A stretch of DNA of 64,000 bases from CBDAUN01 sp965214875 (GTDB taxonomy: Bacteria > Pseudomonadota > Gammaproteobacteria > Arenicellales > JAJDZL01): positions 2,170,001-2,234,000 of the forward strand of contig OZ243980.1 in the NCBI GenBank assembly GCA_965214875.1, written 5' to 3'. Shown here one piece after another: positions 1 to 8,986 of this stretch; the stretch's first letter is position 1, and each line of letters begins with the position of its first letter. The notes beneath the pieces are model-generated. The model worked only from the letters and a program-made list of their open reading frames with translations. It did no database searches and was not told the origin of the DNA. The translations under genes were made by a program, and so were the position numbers.

Positions 1-130
1 TGCTCCAACCACTGATATCAGGAGAATCGGCTACCAATGAGATTGATTCAAGCGGCCATGAGTCATGCCCCGATTCAGCTTCAAACTTAATCATCTGCAA
101 AGACATCCAAACCAATCACGGAGCAAAGCC

Positions 131-628
131 ATGCGACTTATTGTCATGCGTCACGCAAAATCAAGCTGGGAAGATTCCCATCTTGCGGATCATGATCGTC
201 CTTTATCCAAACGGGGGCGAAAGTCCTCAGACGCAATCGGCAAGTGGCTAGTTGAAAACGGCTATGCGCCTAAAGTTGTCATAAGCTCAACATCTCAAAG
301 GACACGCGAGACTTGGGAAATCGTGTCGCAACACTTGCCTCAAGCTTGCCATGTTCGCTTCGCAAAGGAACTATATCACGGTGGCAGCGGCTCATTCTTC
401 AGCCAGCTGGCGCAGGTCGATGCTTCACCTGCTCTGTTGCTGGGGCACAATCCAGGAATTGGTTTTTTTGCCAATTCGATCTTGCAGCAAACGCCGAAAG
501 ATGCCGCGTTTCAAAAGTACCCGACAGCAGCGACGCTGGTATGTGATTTTCCAATATCGCGCTGGTCGGATGCAGAATGTGGAATGGCCAGCCTGGTTGA
601 CTTTGCGGTGCCGCGCTCGCTTGTTTGA
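131..628 (+). CDS. sixA: SixA-type phosphohistidine phosphatase
   Basis: Small histidine-phosphatase-superfamily enzyme of 165 residues, the usual SixA length. The catalytic RH pair is at residues 7-8 (LIVMRHAKSSW), the family's 'DxxRPLSxRG' segment follows, then a central SSTSQRTRET arginine and the second catalytic histidine in LLLGHNPG. SixA removes phosphate from histidine residues of phosphotransfer proteins. The ATG at 131 is chosen because an SD-like cggagc lies just upstream and the family motif begins there; the frame is open to 65. It precedes kdgK by 59 bases on the same strand. Function is confident by family, the specific partner is unknown. Confidence 0.88.
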   Translation: MRLIVMRHAKSSWEDSHLADHDRPLSKRGRKSSDAIGKWLVENGYAPKVVISSTSQRTRETWEIVSQHLPQACHVRFAKELYHGGSGSFFSQLAQVDASPALLLGHNPGIGFFANSILQQTPKDAAFQKYPTAATLVCDFPISRWSDAECGMASLVDFAVPRSLV

Positions 629-687
629 TGGCTGGGTCGGAATCAACAAGCAAGCGCATCTCAAAAATTCGATACAAATAAGCAAAC

Positions 688-1584
688 GTGCAAAACCACT
701 ATAGAATCGGCTTCATCGGTGAAGCAATGGTCGAACTGTCGTTTCACGGCAGTCAAACCAAATTCGCTTTTGCAGGCGATGCGCTGAACAACGCCGTCTA
801 CTTTCGCAGATCGTCTCCTATCGATCATGAAGTCGACTTCGTTTCAGTGTTCGGACGTGACCCGCTGTCGGAAAAGATGTCTGAATTTATCGAAGCCGAA
901 GGGATCTCGACAAAATGCATTGCTCAACACCCTGACAAGCTGCCGGGAATCTACGCGATCAGCACCAGCGAAGATGGCGAGCGGTCATTCTATTTCTGGC
1001 GCGAGAACTCATCGGCCCGCACACTATTTGAAGATGGCTTCAGCATATTGAATAAGTTTGACGTAATCTACTTTTCAGCGATCACGCTCGCCATTTTGCC
1101 AGCAAAGACTCGACGCGGACTGCTCAATTGGTTTGATCAATCGGAAGTCAAAGTGGTTTTCGACTCCAATTATCGGCCTCAACTGTGGGCAGATGTGAAA
1201 ACGGCGAGACGTGCGGTTTCGCAGGCATGGCAGCGAACCGACATCGGTTTGCCGTCGCTTGACGATGAAATTAATCTATTTGGGGACCGCGACGAAAAAG
1301 AAGTCTTGATCAGATTGCAGCAGTTCGGGTTGCAAGATGGTGCCCTGAAGCGTGGCGCTTTAGGGCCGTTGTCACTGAGCGGGAGGCAGAACAACCGGCA
1401 CATTTATGCGCCAGCCGCCAAAGTGGTCGACACGACCGCTGCGGGCGACAGCTTCAACGGTGCCTACTTAGCGGCGCGTTTTGCTGGAGCGGCCCAAGCT
1501 GATGCCATGCTCGCCGGGCACAACCTTGCGCGTGAAGTCATCGCGCATCCAGGGGCAATCATCCAGCCACCCCGGTTGCCTTAA
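688..1584 (+). CDS. kdgK: PfkB-family sugar kinase, probably 2-keto-3-deoxygluconate kinase
   Basis: A 298-residue ribokinase/PfkB-fold kinase. The N-terminal IGFIGEAMVEL strand and the C-terminal signature DTTAAGDSFNGAYL (anion hole and catalytic Asp in AAGD) are both present. KdgK phosphorylates 2-keto-3-deoxygluconate to KDPG, which the convergent neighbour eda would cleave; this pairing is the main reason for the substrate call. The start is GTG at 688; no clear Shine-Dalgarno sequence is visible. The residue before AGD is Ala where many family members have Gly, a tolerated variant. Other PfkB sugar substrates cannot be excluded. Confidence 0.83.
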   Translation: MQNHYRIGFIGEAMVELSFHGSQTKFAFAGDALNNAVYFRRSSPIDHEVDFVSVFGRDPLSEKMSEFIEAEGISTKCIAQHPDKLPGIYAISTSEDGERSFYFWRENSSARTLFEDGFSILNKFDVIYFSAITLAILPAKTRRGLLNWFDQSEVKVVFDSNYRPQLWADVKTARRAVSQAWQRTDIGLPSLDDEINLFGDRDEKEVLIRLQQFGLQDGALKRGALGPLSLSGRQNNRHIYAPAAKVVDTTAAGDSFNGAYLAARFAGAAQADAMLAGHNLAREVIAHPGAIIQPPRLP

Positions 1585-1650
1585 ACTGCCAATCCGGCTT
1601 TCTGACAGCTTCAAAGAGCCAAAATCGAATACGCCCATCCCGCCGCGCAA

Positions 1651-2304
1651 TCAGGTTTCCGAAGATGCGACAGCAAACGCTTCAGCCGCTTTCAAAGCGA
1701 TCCGATCATAGCGACCTTGTTCGACGAGCCGGCGATCTGCGATCCACGTGCCGCCGCAAGCAAGTACATTGGGCAAGCTGAGGTAGTTCGACAAATTGGC
1801 GAAGCTGATGCCGCCAGTCGGTACAAACTGCATTGTCGGGTAAGGAGCCGCCATGGCTTTTAGGAATTTCGCGCCGCCACTCGCCTCAGCGGGAAAGAAT
1901 TTAGCCGCCGTAAGACCCAAACTCATTGCTTGCTCAATATCGGTCGGGGTATTGACACCGGGCAAAGGCAGCACGCCAGCCGCCAGGCTCGCGTCAACAA
2001 TGGCGGGATTGAATCCAGGGGAGAGAATAAACCGGCTGCCGGCATCAATAGCAGATTCAAGCTGATCTGCGTTCAAAATCGTCCCCGCACCGACCAGCAT
2101 CTCGGGCAAGCAATGGCGAATCATGCGAATGGATTCTGCCGCCGCTGGCGTTCGAAAAGTGATTTCTAGCAAATTCAAACCGCCTTCGGCAAGCGCCCTT
2201 GCCACTAGAATCGCCGAATCCGCATCATCAAGAGTCACAATCGGGATCACTCGGGATTGCCTGATCTGCGTTCGAACGCCCGCTACGCTATCATTCATTT
2301 TCAA
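1651..2304 (-). CDS. eda: 2-keto-3-deoxy-6-phosphogluconate aldolase
   Basis: Class I aldolase of 217 residues that splits KDPG into pyruvate and glyceraldehyde-3-phosphate, the last step of the Entner-Doudoroff route. The catalytic glutamate is in LEITFRT (E47) and the Schiff-base lysine in AAKFFPAE (K135), with the phosphate-binding GGI and GG motifs downstream. It lies 36 bases downstream of the RpiR regulator on the same strand, so the two are probably co-transcribed, and it converges on kdgK. No edd (6-phosphogluconate dehydratase) is present in the window, so here the enzyme most likely serves sugar-acid catabolism through KDG. Confidence 0.92.
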   Translation of the reverse strand: MKMNDSVAGVRTQIRQSRVIPIVTLDDADSAILVARALAEGGLNLLEITFRTPAAAESIRMIRHCLPEMLVGAGTILNADQLESAIDAGSRFILSPGFNPAIVDASLAAGVLPLPGVNTPTDIEQAMSLGLTAAKFFPAEASGGAKFLKAMAAPYPTMQFVPTGGISFANLSNYLSLPNVLACGGTWIADRRLVEQGRYDRIALKAAEAFAVASSET

Positions 2305-2340
2305 CCACCATGCCTATCGAGAAAATCAAAAGATGGCCAC

Positions 2341-3297
2341 TTAGTCCCCAAGCGGTTTTGAATCATCTCTATCTCGCATATGCATAAGCTGATACTTGAT
2401 CCGCCGCATTGTTTCAACCGCCGCGTCCTTGCGAATTCTCGCCACTTCAAAGGAAAGGATATCGAGCAGCACTAGCATGACATACCGCGCCGGCGTTGGA
2501 GTGAATATGTTTTCCGGCTCCTCGGCGCTGAACGGCACCGTTGCAGCTGCCGCATGCGCGAGCGGCGAGTCTGGCGCAGTAACGGCGATTGTGTGAGCGC
2601 CATATTGACCGCCTATCTCGGTAGCTTGGATGATGGGTTCGTATTCGCCAGTGATGGAAAATACAAGCAATGCATCTCCTGTCTTAAGCGTCGCGGCCAT
2701 CATCAACTGCAATTGCGCATCATTGCATGAAGTAGCCTGCAATCCAAGACGAAACATTCGGTTTTCCGCTTCCATGGCGACCATCGACGAGCCGCCTCCT
2801 CCTCCGAAAATCACCACTCTCTTGGCGCGAGCGAGCGACTTGGCGACTTGCTTGATGGTCTGATCGGAGATTTGCTTGACCATACGATCAATCGACAAAT
2901 GCAATTGCGAGACAATTTGCGTTATAGCTTCGCTGGCTCCGGGAAGCACAGTGCGAGGGTGGAGATAGCGGTCGCCCACAGCGAGTATTTTTGCGAGATC
3001 AAGTTTTAGTTCCCGCAAGCCTTTGCACCCCACTGTTCGACAAAAACGCGTGATCGTCGCGGTGCTCACCCCGGCCCGGGCAGCGATTTCTATGGTTCGC
3101 GCATGGATAATAAAGTCCATGTCGGACAGCACAAGATCTGCAACCCGACGCTCAGCATAGTGCAACGTTGGTCCTAGTCGAACAATGCGAGAAAGTAAAT
3201 CTTCCGAAACTCTTTTGTTTTTGATCGCTGACAAGCGACACTCCGGATTTTCGATATGGCTGATGTGAGACGGCATGACTGTCAGTGCTGAAGGCAT
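2341..3297 (-). CDS. RpiR/HexR-family transcriptional regulator (HTH plus SIS)
   Basis: N-terminal RpiR-type helix-turn-helix (residues about 45-105 with ERRVADLVL and AGVSTATITRFCR) followed by a SIS sugar-phosphate-binding domain with VVIFGGGGGSS and a later VFSITGEYEP strand. Such regulators respond to phosphosugars; HexR senses KDPG. The reading frame extends to a TTG at 3321; ATG 3297 is used here but another ATG at 3276 is equally possible, and none has a clear ribosome site. The N-terminal extension of roughly 30 residues before the HTH is longer than usual. It is divergent from the peptide transporter and upstream of eda, so it probably controls both. Confidence 0.82.
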   Translation of the reverse strand: MPSALTVMPSHISHIENPECRLSAIKNKRVSEDLLSRIVRLGPTLHYAERRVADLVLSDMDFIIHARTIEIAARAGVSTATITRFCRTVGCKGLRELKLDLAKILAVGDRYLHPRTVLPGASEAITQIVSQLHLSIDRMVKQISDQTIKQVAKSLARAKRVVIFGGGGGSSMVAMEAENRMFRLGLQATSCNDAQLQLMMAATLKTGDALLVFSITGEYEPIIQATEIGGQYGAHTIAVTAPDSPLAHAAAATVPFSAEEPENIFTPTPARYVMLVLLDILSFEVARIRKDAAVETMRRIKYQLMHMRDRDDSKPLGD

Positions 3298-3321
3298 GCC
3301 AATGCGATGCTTGGCTTTCAA

Positions 3322-3509
3322 GCGCTCTCATCGTCAATGCTTTCATTTTCATTCTATCGTAATTTCATGCAGTGTTTTAGAAGAAAATTTTTTTCGCATA
3401 AAAAGTGATATAAATTTTTATTTGATTTTTACGGTAAATATTTTTATATTCTACTACTGAACCAGATGACATCAACTTTCATTCATGAATTATTCAGGAG
3501 ATGTATCAG
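3322..3509. promoter_or_regulatory. AT-rich divergent regulatory region between rpiR and the peptide transporter
   Basis: This spacer is strikingly A+T rich compared with its surroundings. It holds an inverted repeat ATAAAAA (3398-3404) with TTTTTAT (3415-3421), and a strong ribosome site AGGAG at 3496-3500, nine bases before the transporter's ATG at 3510. The position between a divergent RpiR regulator and the operon suggests that operators for the regulator lie here; the exact operator is not identified. Confidence 0.45.
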
Positions 3510-5063
3510 ATGAACATTTTTCGATCTCCCGCCCGCGTTTTTACGATGGCTGCAGCGCTGGCTTTAGGCACCTTAGCAACATTGCCGCTGCAAGCGCAAC
3601 AGACACTTCGCTATGCAACAGTCGGCGAACCGCCAAGTCTTGACCAGCATGTCGTGACCTCGGACCTTGCCACCACCATTGCCCATCACATATTCGAGGG
3701 GCTTTACACATTCGATAGAAACTACGAACCGCAGCCGCTGCTGGCTGCAGGCGAAACCGTAAGCGATGATGGCAAGACAATTACTATCGAGCTTCGCAAG
3801 GATGTTGCCTTTCACAATGGGCAGCCGATGACTGCCGCGGATGTCGTAGCCTCTCTAAAACGATGGGGCGAGCACGGCTCGCGCGGCAAATTGCTGTTCG
3901 CCAATGTTTCCGAGGTATCGGCCGCAGACGCCCACAATGTCAAATTGACGTTCGACAAACCTTTCGGACCTTGGAAAAATCTGATGGCTTTCATCAACGG
4001 CGGCCCGGCAATCTATCCGGAGGCTATCGCAGCCAATGCCGGCAGTGCGCCGATTGATGTCACCGACTACATCGGAACCGGGCCATATCAATTCAACGAA
4101 TGGGCTCCCAATCGCCATGTCGAGCTGATCAGGTACGATGGCTACAAAAGCGCACCCGGAGCGGCAAGCGGCTATGCCGGCGAAAGGGCGGCAAATTTTG
4201 ACCGTTTGAGATTTATTCCCGTACCCGACCAAGCGACTCGCGTCAGCGGCGTGAAGGCAGGCGACTACGACTACGCAGAAAGCATGCCGAGCGACCTGAT
4301 CGATCAGCTCGATGCAGATGCCGACACCAATGTAGTCCTCAATGGCGGTCCAATTTTCGGCCTCGTTTTCATGAACTCGAAAGCAGGTCCGCTGATGGAA
4401 AACTTCACCTTGCGAAGAGCGATCCAGGCGGCGCTGAATAAAGAGGACGCTTTGCGTGTTTCAATCGGGCCAGACAAATTGTGGAATGCCAACGGCTCTT
4501 TTCTGCCTCAAGGCAACGCATGGTTCACAGCATCAGGCACCGAGAGCTTCAGCGAAGGCGATGCCGAAAAAGCGAGCGCACTGGCGCAGGAAGCAGGCTA
4601 CGACGGCACGCCGATAAAACTGCTGGTCTCGACCAACTATGCCTTCCACTATGATCAAGCTGTCGTCTTCACGCGCCAGCTGCTCAATGCAGGCATCAAC
4701 GTTCAGATGGTCGTGGTCGATTGGGCAACTCTGATAAAAAAGCGCGCACAGCCTGAACAATGGGATTTGTTTTTCACCCACCACGGATTTGTGCCGGATC
4801 CGATTCTGATTTCGGTGATGAACGACAACTATCCGGGCTGGTGGACAACCGATGAAAAGCAGCAGCTCAAATCGCAATTCACGGCAACCAACGATCCGGC
4901 GGTTCGCAAGGACATCTGGTCGCAGTTGCAGGCGCTCATCTACGAACAAGTGCCAACCATGAAAACCGGCGATGTCTACACCTACAACATAGCATCTCCA
5001 GCACTTTCAGGGGTCGAATCCACAACGTTGATTTGGCCGCATTTCTGGGGCGTTTCGAAATAG
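3510..5063 (+). CDS. Peptide/nickel-type ABC transporter, periplasmic substrate-binding protein
   Basis: A 517-residue SBP_bac_5 (DppA/OppA-type) binding protein. It starts with a signal peptide: MNIFRSPARVF, a hydrophobic stretch and cleavage near LQAQQ. The mature start (TLRYATVGEPPSLDQH) and the segment FEGLYTFDRNYEPQPLLA are typical of the family. It would capture peptides or similar ligands in the periplasm and deliver them to the permease encoded next. ATG 3510 is preferred over ATG 3501 because AGGAG abuts 3501 but is ideally spaced for 3510. A strong hairpin follows the stop codon, as often seen where the binding protein is made in excess of the membrane parts. The ligand is not predictable. 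Confidence 0.9.
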   Translation: MNIFRSPARVFTMAAALALGTLATLPLQAQQTLRYATVGEPPSLDQHVVTSDLATTIAHHIFEGLYTFDRNYEPQPLLAAGETVSDDGKTITIELRKDVAFHNGQPMTAADVVASLKRWGEHGSRGKLLFANVSEVSAADAHNVKLTFDKPFGPWKNLMAFINGGPAIYPEAIAANAGSAPIDVTDYIGTGPYQFNEWAPNRHVELIRYDGYKSAPGAASGYAGERAANFDRLRFIPVPDQATRVSGVKAGDYDYAESMPSDLIDQLDADADTNVVLNGGPIFGLVFMNSKAGPLMENFTLRRAIQAALNKEDALRVSIGPDKLWNANGSFLPQGNAWFTASGTESFSEGDAEKASALAQEAGYDGTPIKLLVSTNYAFHYDQAVVFTRQLLNAGINVQMVVVDWATLIKKRAQPEQWDLFFTHHGFVPDPILISVMNDNYPGWWTTDEKQQLKSQFTATNDPAVRKDIWSQLQALIYEQVPTMKTGDVYTYNIASPALSGVESTTLIWPHFWGVSK

Positions 5064-5075
5064 GTCGGCATAAAA

Positions 5076-5109
5076 TTGACGTTGCCGCGCTAGTGTGCGG
5101 CAACGTCAA
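5076..5109 (+). terminator. Strong intercistronic hairpin after the binding-protein gene
   Basis: Perfect 13-base inverted repeat: TTGACGTTGCCGC at 5076-5088 and its complement at 5097-5109, with an 8-base loop. No U-run follows, so it is more likely an attenuator or mRNA-stabilising stem than a full Rho-independent terminator. It lies 13 bases after the binding-protein stop and 57 bases before the permease start. Confidence 0.65.
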
Positions 5110-5165
5110 CTCCTGTTCAGCCAACCGCAAGGGGTTTCAACCGAGAATGCGGTTTTTCACACAGC

Positions 5166-6137
5166 TTGCAGACAACTGACTGCTCGTCAAACGTGCTTCA
5201 CTATCTGATTCGCCGAATTGGGGCATTCGTACCGACGCTTTTAGCGGCCTCATTCCTCATATTCATTTTCATCCGGCTGATACCAGGCGATCCGGCATCG
5301 ATCATGCTTGGCGACCAGGCCACGCCTGAAGCAATCGAAGCGCTCAGAGCCGAGATGCAGCTTGATGCTCCCATCGCGGTACAGTATCTTCGCTGGCTTG
5401 CGGCGGCCGCGCACGGAGATTTCGGCACCTCGATCTTCTTTCAGGTGCCCGTTCTCGATTTGATAATAGACGGTCTGGAAACCAGCTCCCTGCTGGCGCT
5501 GATGACCTTGATCTGGATCGTGCTGTTCGGTTTGCCGATCGGCATGGTGGCAGCTTCAAGGCGTGGCACTTGGCTCGATCAGAGCCTGTCGGGCATTTCA
5601 ATGTTTCTGGCATCCGTGCCTACTTTCTGGGTAGGACTTTATCTGATTTTGATCTTTGCCGCCACTTTGGGATGGCTGCCAAGTTCAGGCTATCCATCAA
5701 TATTTTCTGAGGGCGGGCTGGCCAACCTGCGCTACCTGCTGCTACCTTCAATTGCGCTGGCGGCTCCGAACGCCGCCTTGATCATTCGTCTCACTCGCGC
5801 GAGCATGCTAGACGTATATCGCGAAGACTACATTCGCACCGCCCGGGCTAAAGGCATTCACCCACTATGGGTTGTTTTGCGCCACGTCTTCCGCAACGCC
5901 CTGCTCACGGTTGTCTCAGCATTCGGATTCACGCTCGCCGCCTTGATATCCGAAGCGGTGGTAACCGAAACGGTATTTTCTTTGCCTGGAGTTGGTCGCA
6001 TGGTCGTGCAGTCGATTCTGCGACGTGACTATCCTGTCATCCAGGGGACGATTCTCATGATTGTCATGCTTTATCTGGTGATCAACCTGATTGTCGACAT
6101 TCTCTACACATGGCTGGACCCGAGGGTGAAACTGTGA
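5166..6137 (+). CDS. Peptide-type ABC transporter permease, DppB-like
   Basis: A 323-residue inner-membrane permease with six predicted membrane segments. The first is LLAASFLIFIFIRLIPGDPA, with the hallmark RLIPGDPA. The EAA-type cytoplasmic loop is YIRTARAKGIHPLWVVLRHVFRNAL, and the C-terminus is the family's LDPRVKL. It forms the channel with the next gene. The frame begins with TTG at 5166, and a GTG at 5193 is an alternative; neither has a good ribosome site. The stop overlaps the GTG start of the dppC-like gene. Confidence 0.9.
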   Translation: MQTTDCSSNVLHYLIRRIGAFVPTLLAASFLIFIFIRLIPGDPASIMLGDQATPEAIEALRAEMQLDAPIAVQYLRWLAAAAHGDFGTSIFFQVPVLDLIIDGLETSSLLALMTLIWIVLFGLPIGMVAASRRGTWLDQSLSGISMFLASVPTFWVGLYLILIFAATLGWLPSSGYPSIFSEGGLANLRYLLLPSIALAAPNAALIIRLTRASMLDVYREDYIRTARAKGIHPLWVVLRHVFRNALLTVVSAFGFTLAALISEAVVTETVFSLPGVGRMVVQSILRRDYPVIQGTILMIVMLYLVINLIVDILYTWLDPRVKL

Positions 6138-6997
6138 TATCTAGCCAACTGGTTTCGAAATTTCGATTCGATGGACCAAAACTGACTTATGCCGGGATTG
6201 CCGTCATTGCGACAATCATCTTTTGCGCCGCATTCGCTCCTTGGCTGGCCCCATCAGATCCGCTTGAAATAAACCCGCTTGCGCGCCTATCTGCACCGAG
6301 TGCAGAACATTGGTTTGGCACTGATCACTTCGGAAGAGACACGCTGTCGCGCGTGGTGCACGGTTCACGCATGGCATTTCTGATCGGGCTCGGAGTGGTT
6401 TGCATCGCCCTCGGCGGCGGCATCACCTTTGGCGTCGTGTCTGCGATCTTTCCCAAACTAGGGCTTGTGCTGATGCGGATCGTCGACGTGATGATGGCCT
6501 TTCCGGCATTGCTGCTAGCGCTCGCGCTTATCGTGATATTAGGGCGAGGCGTGGAAAATTCGATACTGGCTATCGGTGTCGTTTACATGACCACAACTGC
6601 CCGAATCGTGTACGGCGTGTCGGTGCGTCTAAAAGCCGAACTATGGGTGGATGCTGCCCGCGCGATGGGGGCACGCACATCGCGAATCGTATTCAAGCAC
6701 ATTTTGCCGAATCTCCTATCGCCACTTTTTGTCCAGGCCAGCTTTGTTTTCGCTTTCGCCCAGCTACAAGCCGCTTCGCTGGACTTTCTTGGGCTTGGCG
6801 TACCGCCTGAGACGCCTACTTGGGGCAACATGATCAGCGAATCGCGCATCTACATTACGCGCGCGCCATGGCTGCTGCTTTTTCCAGGCCTGATGATCGC
6901 TCTGGCCGCTTTCTCATTGAACATTGTCGGCGATGCTGCTCGTGACCGGCTCGACCCACGATTGCAATCCGCGTTTGGTGGGCGCAACCGAGCATGA
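6134..6997 (+). CDS. Peptide-type ABC transporter permease, DppC-like
   Basis: Second permease subunit, 287 residues. It has the conserved periplasmic segment HWFGTDHFGRDTLSRVVHGSR, several membrane helices and the EAA loop ARAMGARTSRIVFKHILPN, and ends in RLDPRLQ. The GTG at 6134 overlaps the upstream TGA and has GAGGG seven bases before it, which favours it over the ATG at 6110 inside the previous gene. The stop overlaps the ATG of the first ATPase gene, showing tight translational coupling. Confidence 0.9.
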   Translation: MISSQLVSKFRFDGPKLTYAGIAVIATIIFCAAFAPWLAPSDPLEINPLARLSAPSAEHWFGTDHFGRDTLSRVVHGSRMAFLIGLGVVCIALGGGITFGVVSAIFPKLGLVLMRIVDVMMAFPALLLALALIVILGRGVENSILAIGVVYMTTTARIVYGVSVRLKAELWVDAARAMGARTSRIVFKHILPNLLSPLFVQASFVFAFAQLQAASLDFLGLGVPPETPTWGNMISESRIYITRAPWLLLFPGLMIALAAFSLNIVGDAARDRLDPRLQSAFGGRNRA

Positions 6998-7989
6998 GCC
7001 GCCTCCTGACCGTGCGCAATCTCACCTTGACTGGCAACGCGGCCAGCGGACCTCGAAGTCTGGTTGAAAAATTGTCGTTTTCTGTTTCGGAGGGCGAATC
7101 CCTTGCGCTGGTTGGCGAATCCGGCAGCGGCAAAAGCATTACCGCACTGGCAATCATGGGATTGCTGCCTGAATCGGAAATTTCAATAAGTGATGGAAGC
7201 ATTGAGTTTAGCAATAAAAATCTGCTTGAAATCCCGAAGCGCGAGCGCCGCAAAATTACCGGTAGCAGCATAGCCATGATCTTTCAGGAACCGATGACAT
7301 CACTCAATCCAGTCATGAGGATCGGGGACCAGATTATCGAGGCCATTCGCTCACATGAAACAGTAAGCAAGAAAGCGGCAATGTCGCGTTCAGCAGATCT
7401 GTTGAAGTCGGTCCGGATACCGGAACCTGAAATGCGGCTTCGCGCCTATCCGCATCAGATGTCGGGCGGCCAGCGGCAGCGCGTCATGATTGCAATGGCA
7501 CTTGCGTGTCAGCCGAAGCTGCTTATTGCGGACGAGCCGACCACTGCGCTAGACGTGACAATTCAGGCGCAGATTCTGGCATTGTTACGGGAATTGCAGC
7601 AAGATCTGAATATGGCAATGCTCTTTATCACGCACGACCTGGGGGTTGTTGCCAATATTGCTGATCGGGTTGCGATTGTCTACTGCGGCCAATTGGCTGA
7701 GACTGGCAGCATAGGCGATGTTTTTTCGAATCCTTCACACCCCTACACGCGAGGACTGTTCGACTGCGTCCCGGATGCCTCGAAACAAACCGATCAGCTG
7801 GTTGCGATACCGGGACAATTGCCTGCGGCAGCCGAACCTCTGGCTGCATGCCGTTTTGCGCCTCGGTGCAAACTTGCAGACAACGATTGCGAGCGGCTGC
7901 AGCCGCCCGCCGCCTCGATATCTCAGGACCATCAAGCATATTGCCACCATGCTCAAATTCAGATATCTACTGGCTATGAGATACACTGA
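6994..7989 (+). CDS. Peptide-type ABC transporter ATPase, DppD-like
   Basis: ATP-binding subunit of 331 residues with Walker A GESGSGKS, signature SGGQRQRV, Walker B LLIADEPTTALD and switch histidine in FITHDLG. The C-terminal oligopeptide-transporter extension carries the cysteine cluster CRFAPRCKLADNDC, which in DppD/OppD-type proteins may hold an iron-sulfur centre. The ATGA overlap with the permease and the overlap with the next ATPase mark one operon. It powers import together with the DppF-like subunit. Confidence 0.92.
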   Translation: MSRLLTVRNLTLTGNAASGPRSLVEKLSFSVSEGESLALVGESGSGKSITALAIMGLLPESEISISDGSIEFSNKNLLEIPKRERRKITGSSIAMIFQEPMTSLNPVMRIGDQIIEAIRSHETVSKKAAMSRSADLLKSVRIPEPEMRLRAYPHQMSGGQRQRVMIAMALACQPKLLIADEPTTALDVTIQAQILALLRELQQDLNMAMLFITHDLGVVANIADRVAIVYCGQLAETGSIGDVFSNPSHPYTRGLFDCVPDASKQTDQLVAIPGQLPAAAEPLAACRFAPRCKLADNDCERLQPPAASISQDHQAYCHHAQIQISTGYEIH

Positions 7990-8971
7990 TACCAAAGAAA
8001 CACTGCTCGAAGTCGATCAATTGACGGTGACCTACACGTTGCCAGCAGCACGCATTTTTCGGCGCGCTCGACAATTCAATGCCATCGATCGGGTCAGTTT
8101 TTCAATTGAGATCGGCGAGTCTTTCGGACTAGTCGGAGAAACCGGATGCGGCAAGTCAACACTTGCCCGAGCGATTAGCGGTCTTGCGCCAATTTCGGAG
8201 GGCACGTTGCGTTTTTGCGGTGCCGATGTTGCTTCAAGCTCACGAGCGCAGCTGCGGTCAGTGCGCAAGAACCTGCAAATGATTTTCCAGGATCCAGGAG
8301 GATCGCTCAATCCGCGCATGCGCTGCGGTGAATTAATCGCCGAACCGCTAGAAATCTACGGCGTTGGCGATCGTGCATCCAGGCGCAAGCGGGTTGTCGA
8401 AATTCTCAATTCAGTCGGTCTATCTGCACACGACGCACAGCGATTTCCCCACGAGTTTTCTGGAGGGCAGCGGCAGAGAATCGCTATCGCTCGCGCTGTG
8501 GCCCTCGAACCTGCGCTAGTGCTTGCTGATGAACCTGTTTCAGCCTTGGATGTGTCACTGCAAGCGCAGATTCTAAATCTGATCGCTCAACTGCGCAGCG
8601 AACTAGGACTTGCGCTATTGTTCATTTCACACGATCTAAATGTTGTGCGCCATCTTTGTCGCCGCGTAGCGGTAATGTATCTAGGAAAAATTATTGAACA
8701 TGGGCCAACCGCAGCTGTGCTTGCGTCGGCGCAACACCCGTATACACAGGCATTGGCAGCCTCTTCGCCAGTTGCAAATCCTGAAAAACCCATTGCCGTC
8801 TTCGAATCGGACGGCGAACCACCCAACCCCGCCAAGCCGCCGACAGGCTGCCGCTATCATCCAAGATGCCCACATGCTACGCAAGTATGCAGTTCGCATA
8901 CTCCTAAGCTTCGATCTATTGTCAGCGATCGATATGTTGCTTGTCATCATGCTGATAAATTTTCACAATAG
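7976..8971 (+). CDS. Peptide-type ABC transporter ATPase, DppF-like
   Basis: Second ATPase of the importer, 331 residues, with Walker A GETGCGKS, signature SGGQRQRI, Walker B LVLADEPVSALD and FISHDL. The C-terminal CRYHPRCPHATQVC cluster matches the paralogue. ATG 7976 (MRYTDTKETLLEV) gives the normal family N-terminus and overlaps the end of the upstream ATPase by 14 bases; ATG 7949 is a second option, and a longer open frame to 7718 is not real coding. With the preceding genes it completes a full binding-protein, two-permease, two-ATPase importer. Confidence 0.9.
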   Translation: MRYTDTKETLLEVDQLTVTYTLPAARIFRRARQFNAIDRVSFSIEIGESFGLVGETGCGKSTLARAISGLAPISEGTLRFCGADVASSSRAQLRSVRKNLQMIFQDPGGSLNPRMRCGELIAEPLEIYGVGDRASRRKRVVEILNSVGLSAHDAQRFPHEFSGGQRQRIAIARAVALEPALVLADEPVSALDVSLQAQILNLIAQLRSELGLALLFISHDLNVVRHLCRRVAVMYLGKIIEHGPTAAVLASAQHPYTQALAASSPVANPEKPIAVFESDGEPPNPAKPPTGCRYHPRCPHATQVCSSHTPKLRSIVSDRYVACHHADKFSQ

Positions 8972-8986
8972 GAGCGTTAACCTGAA

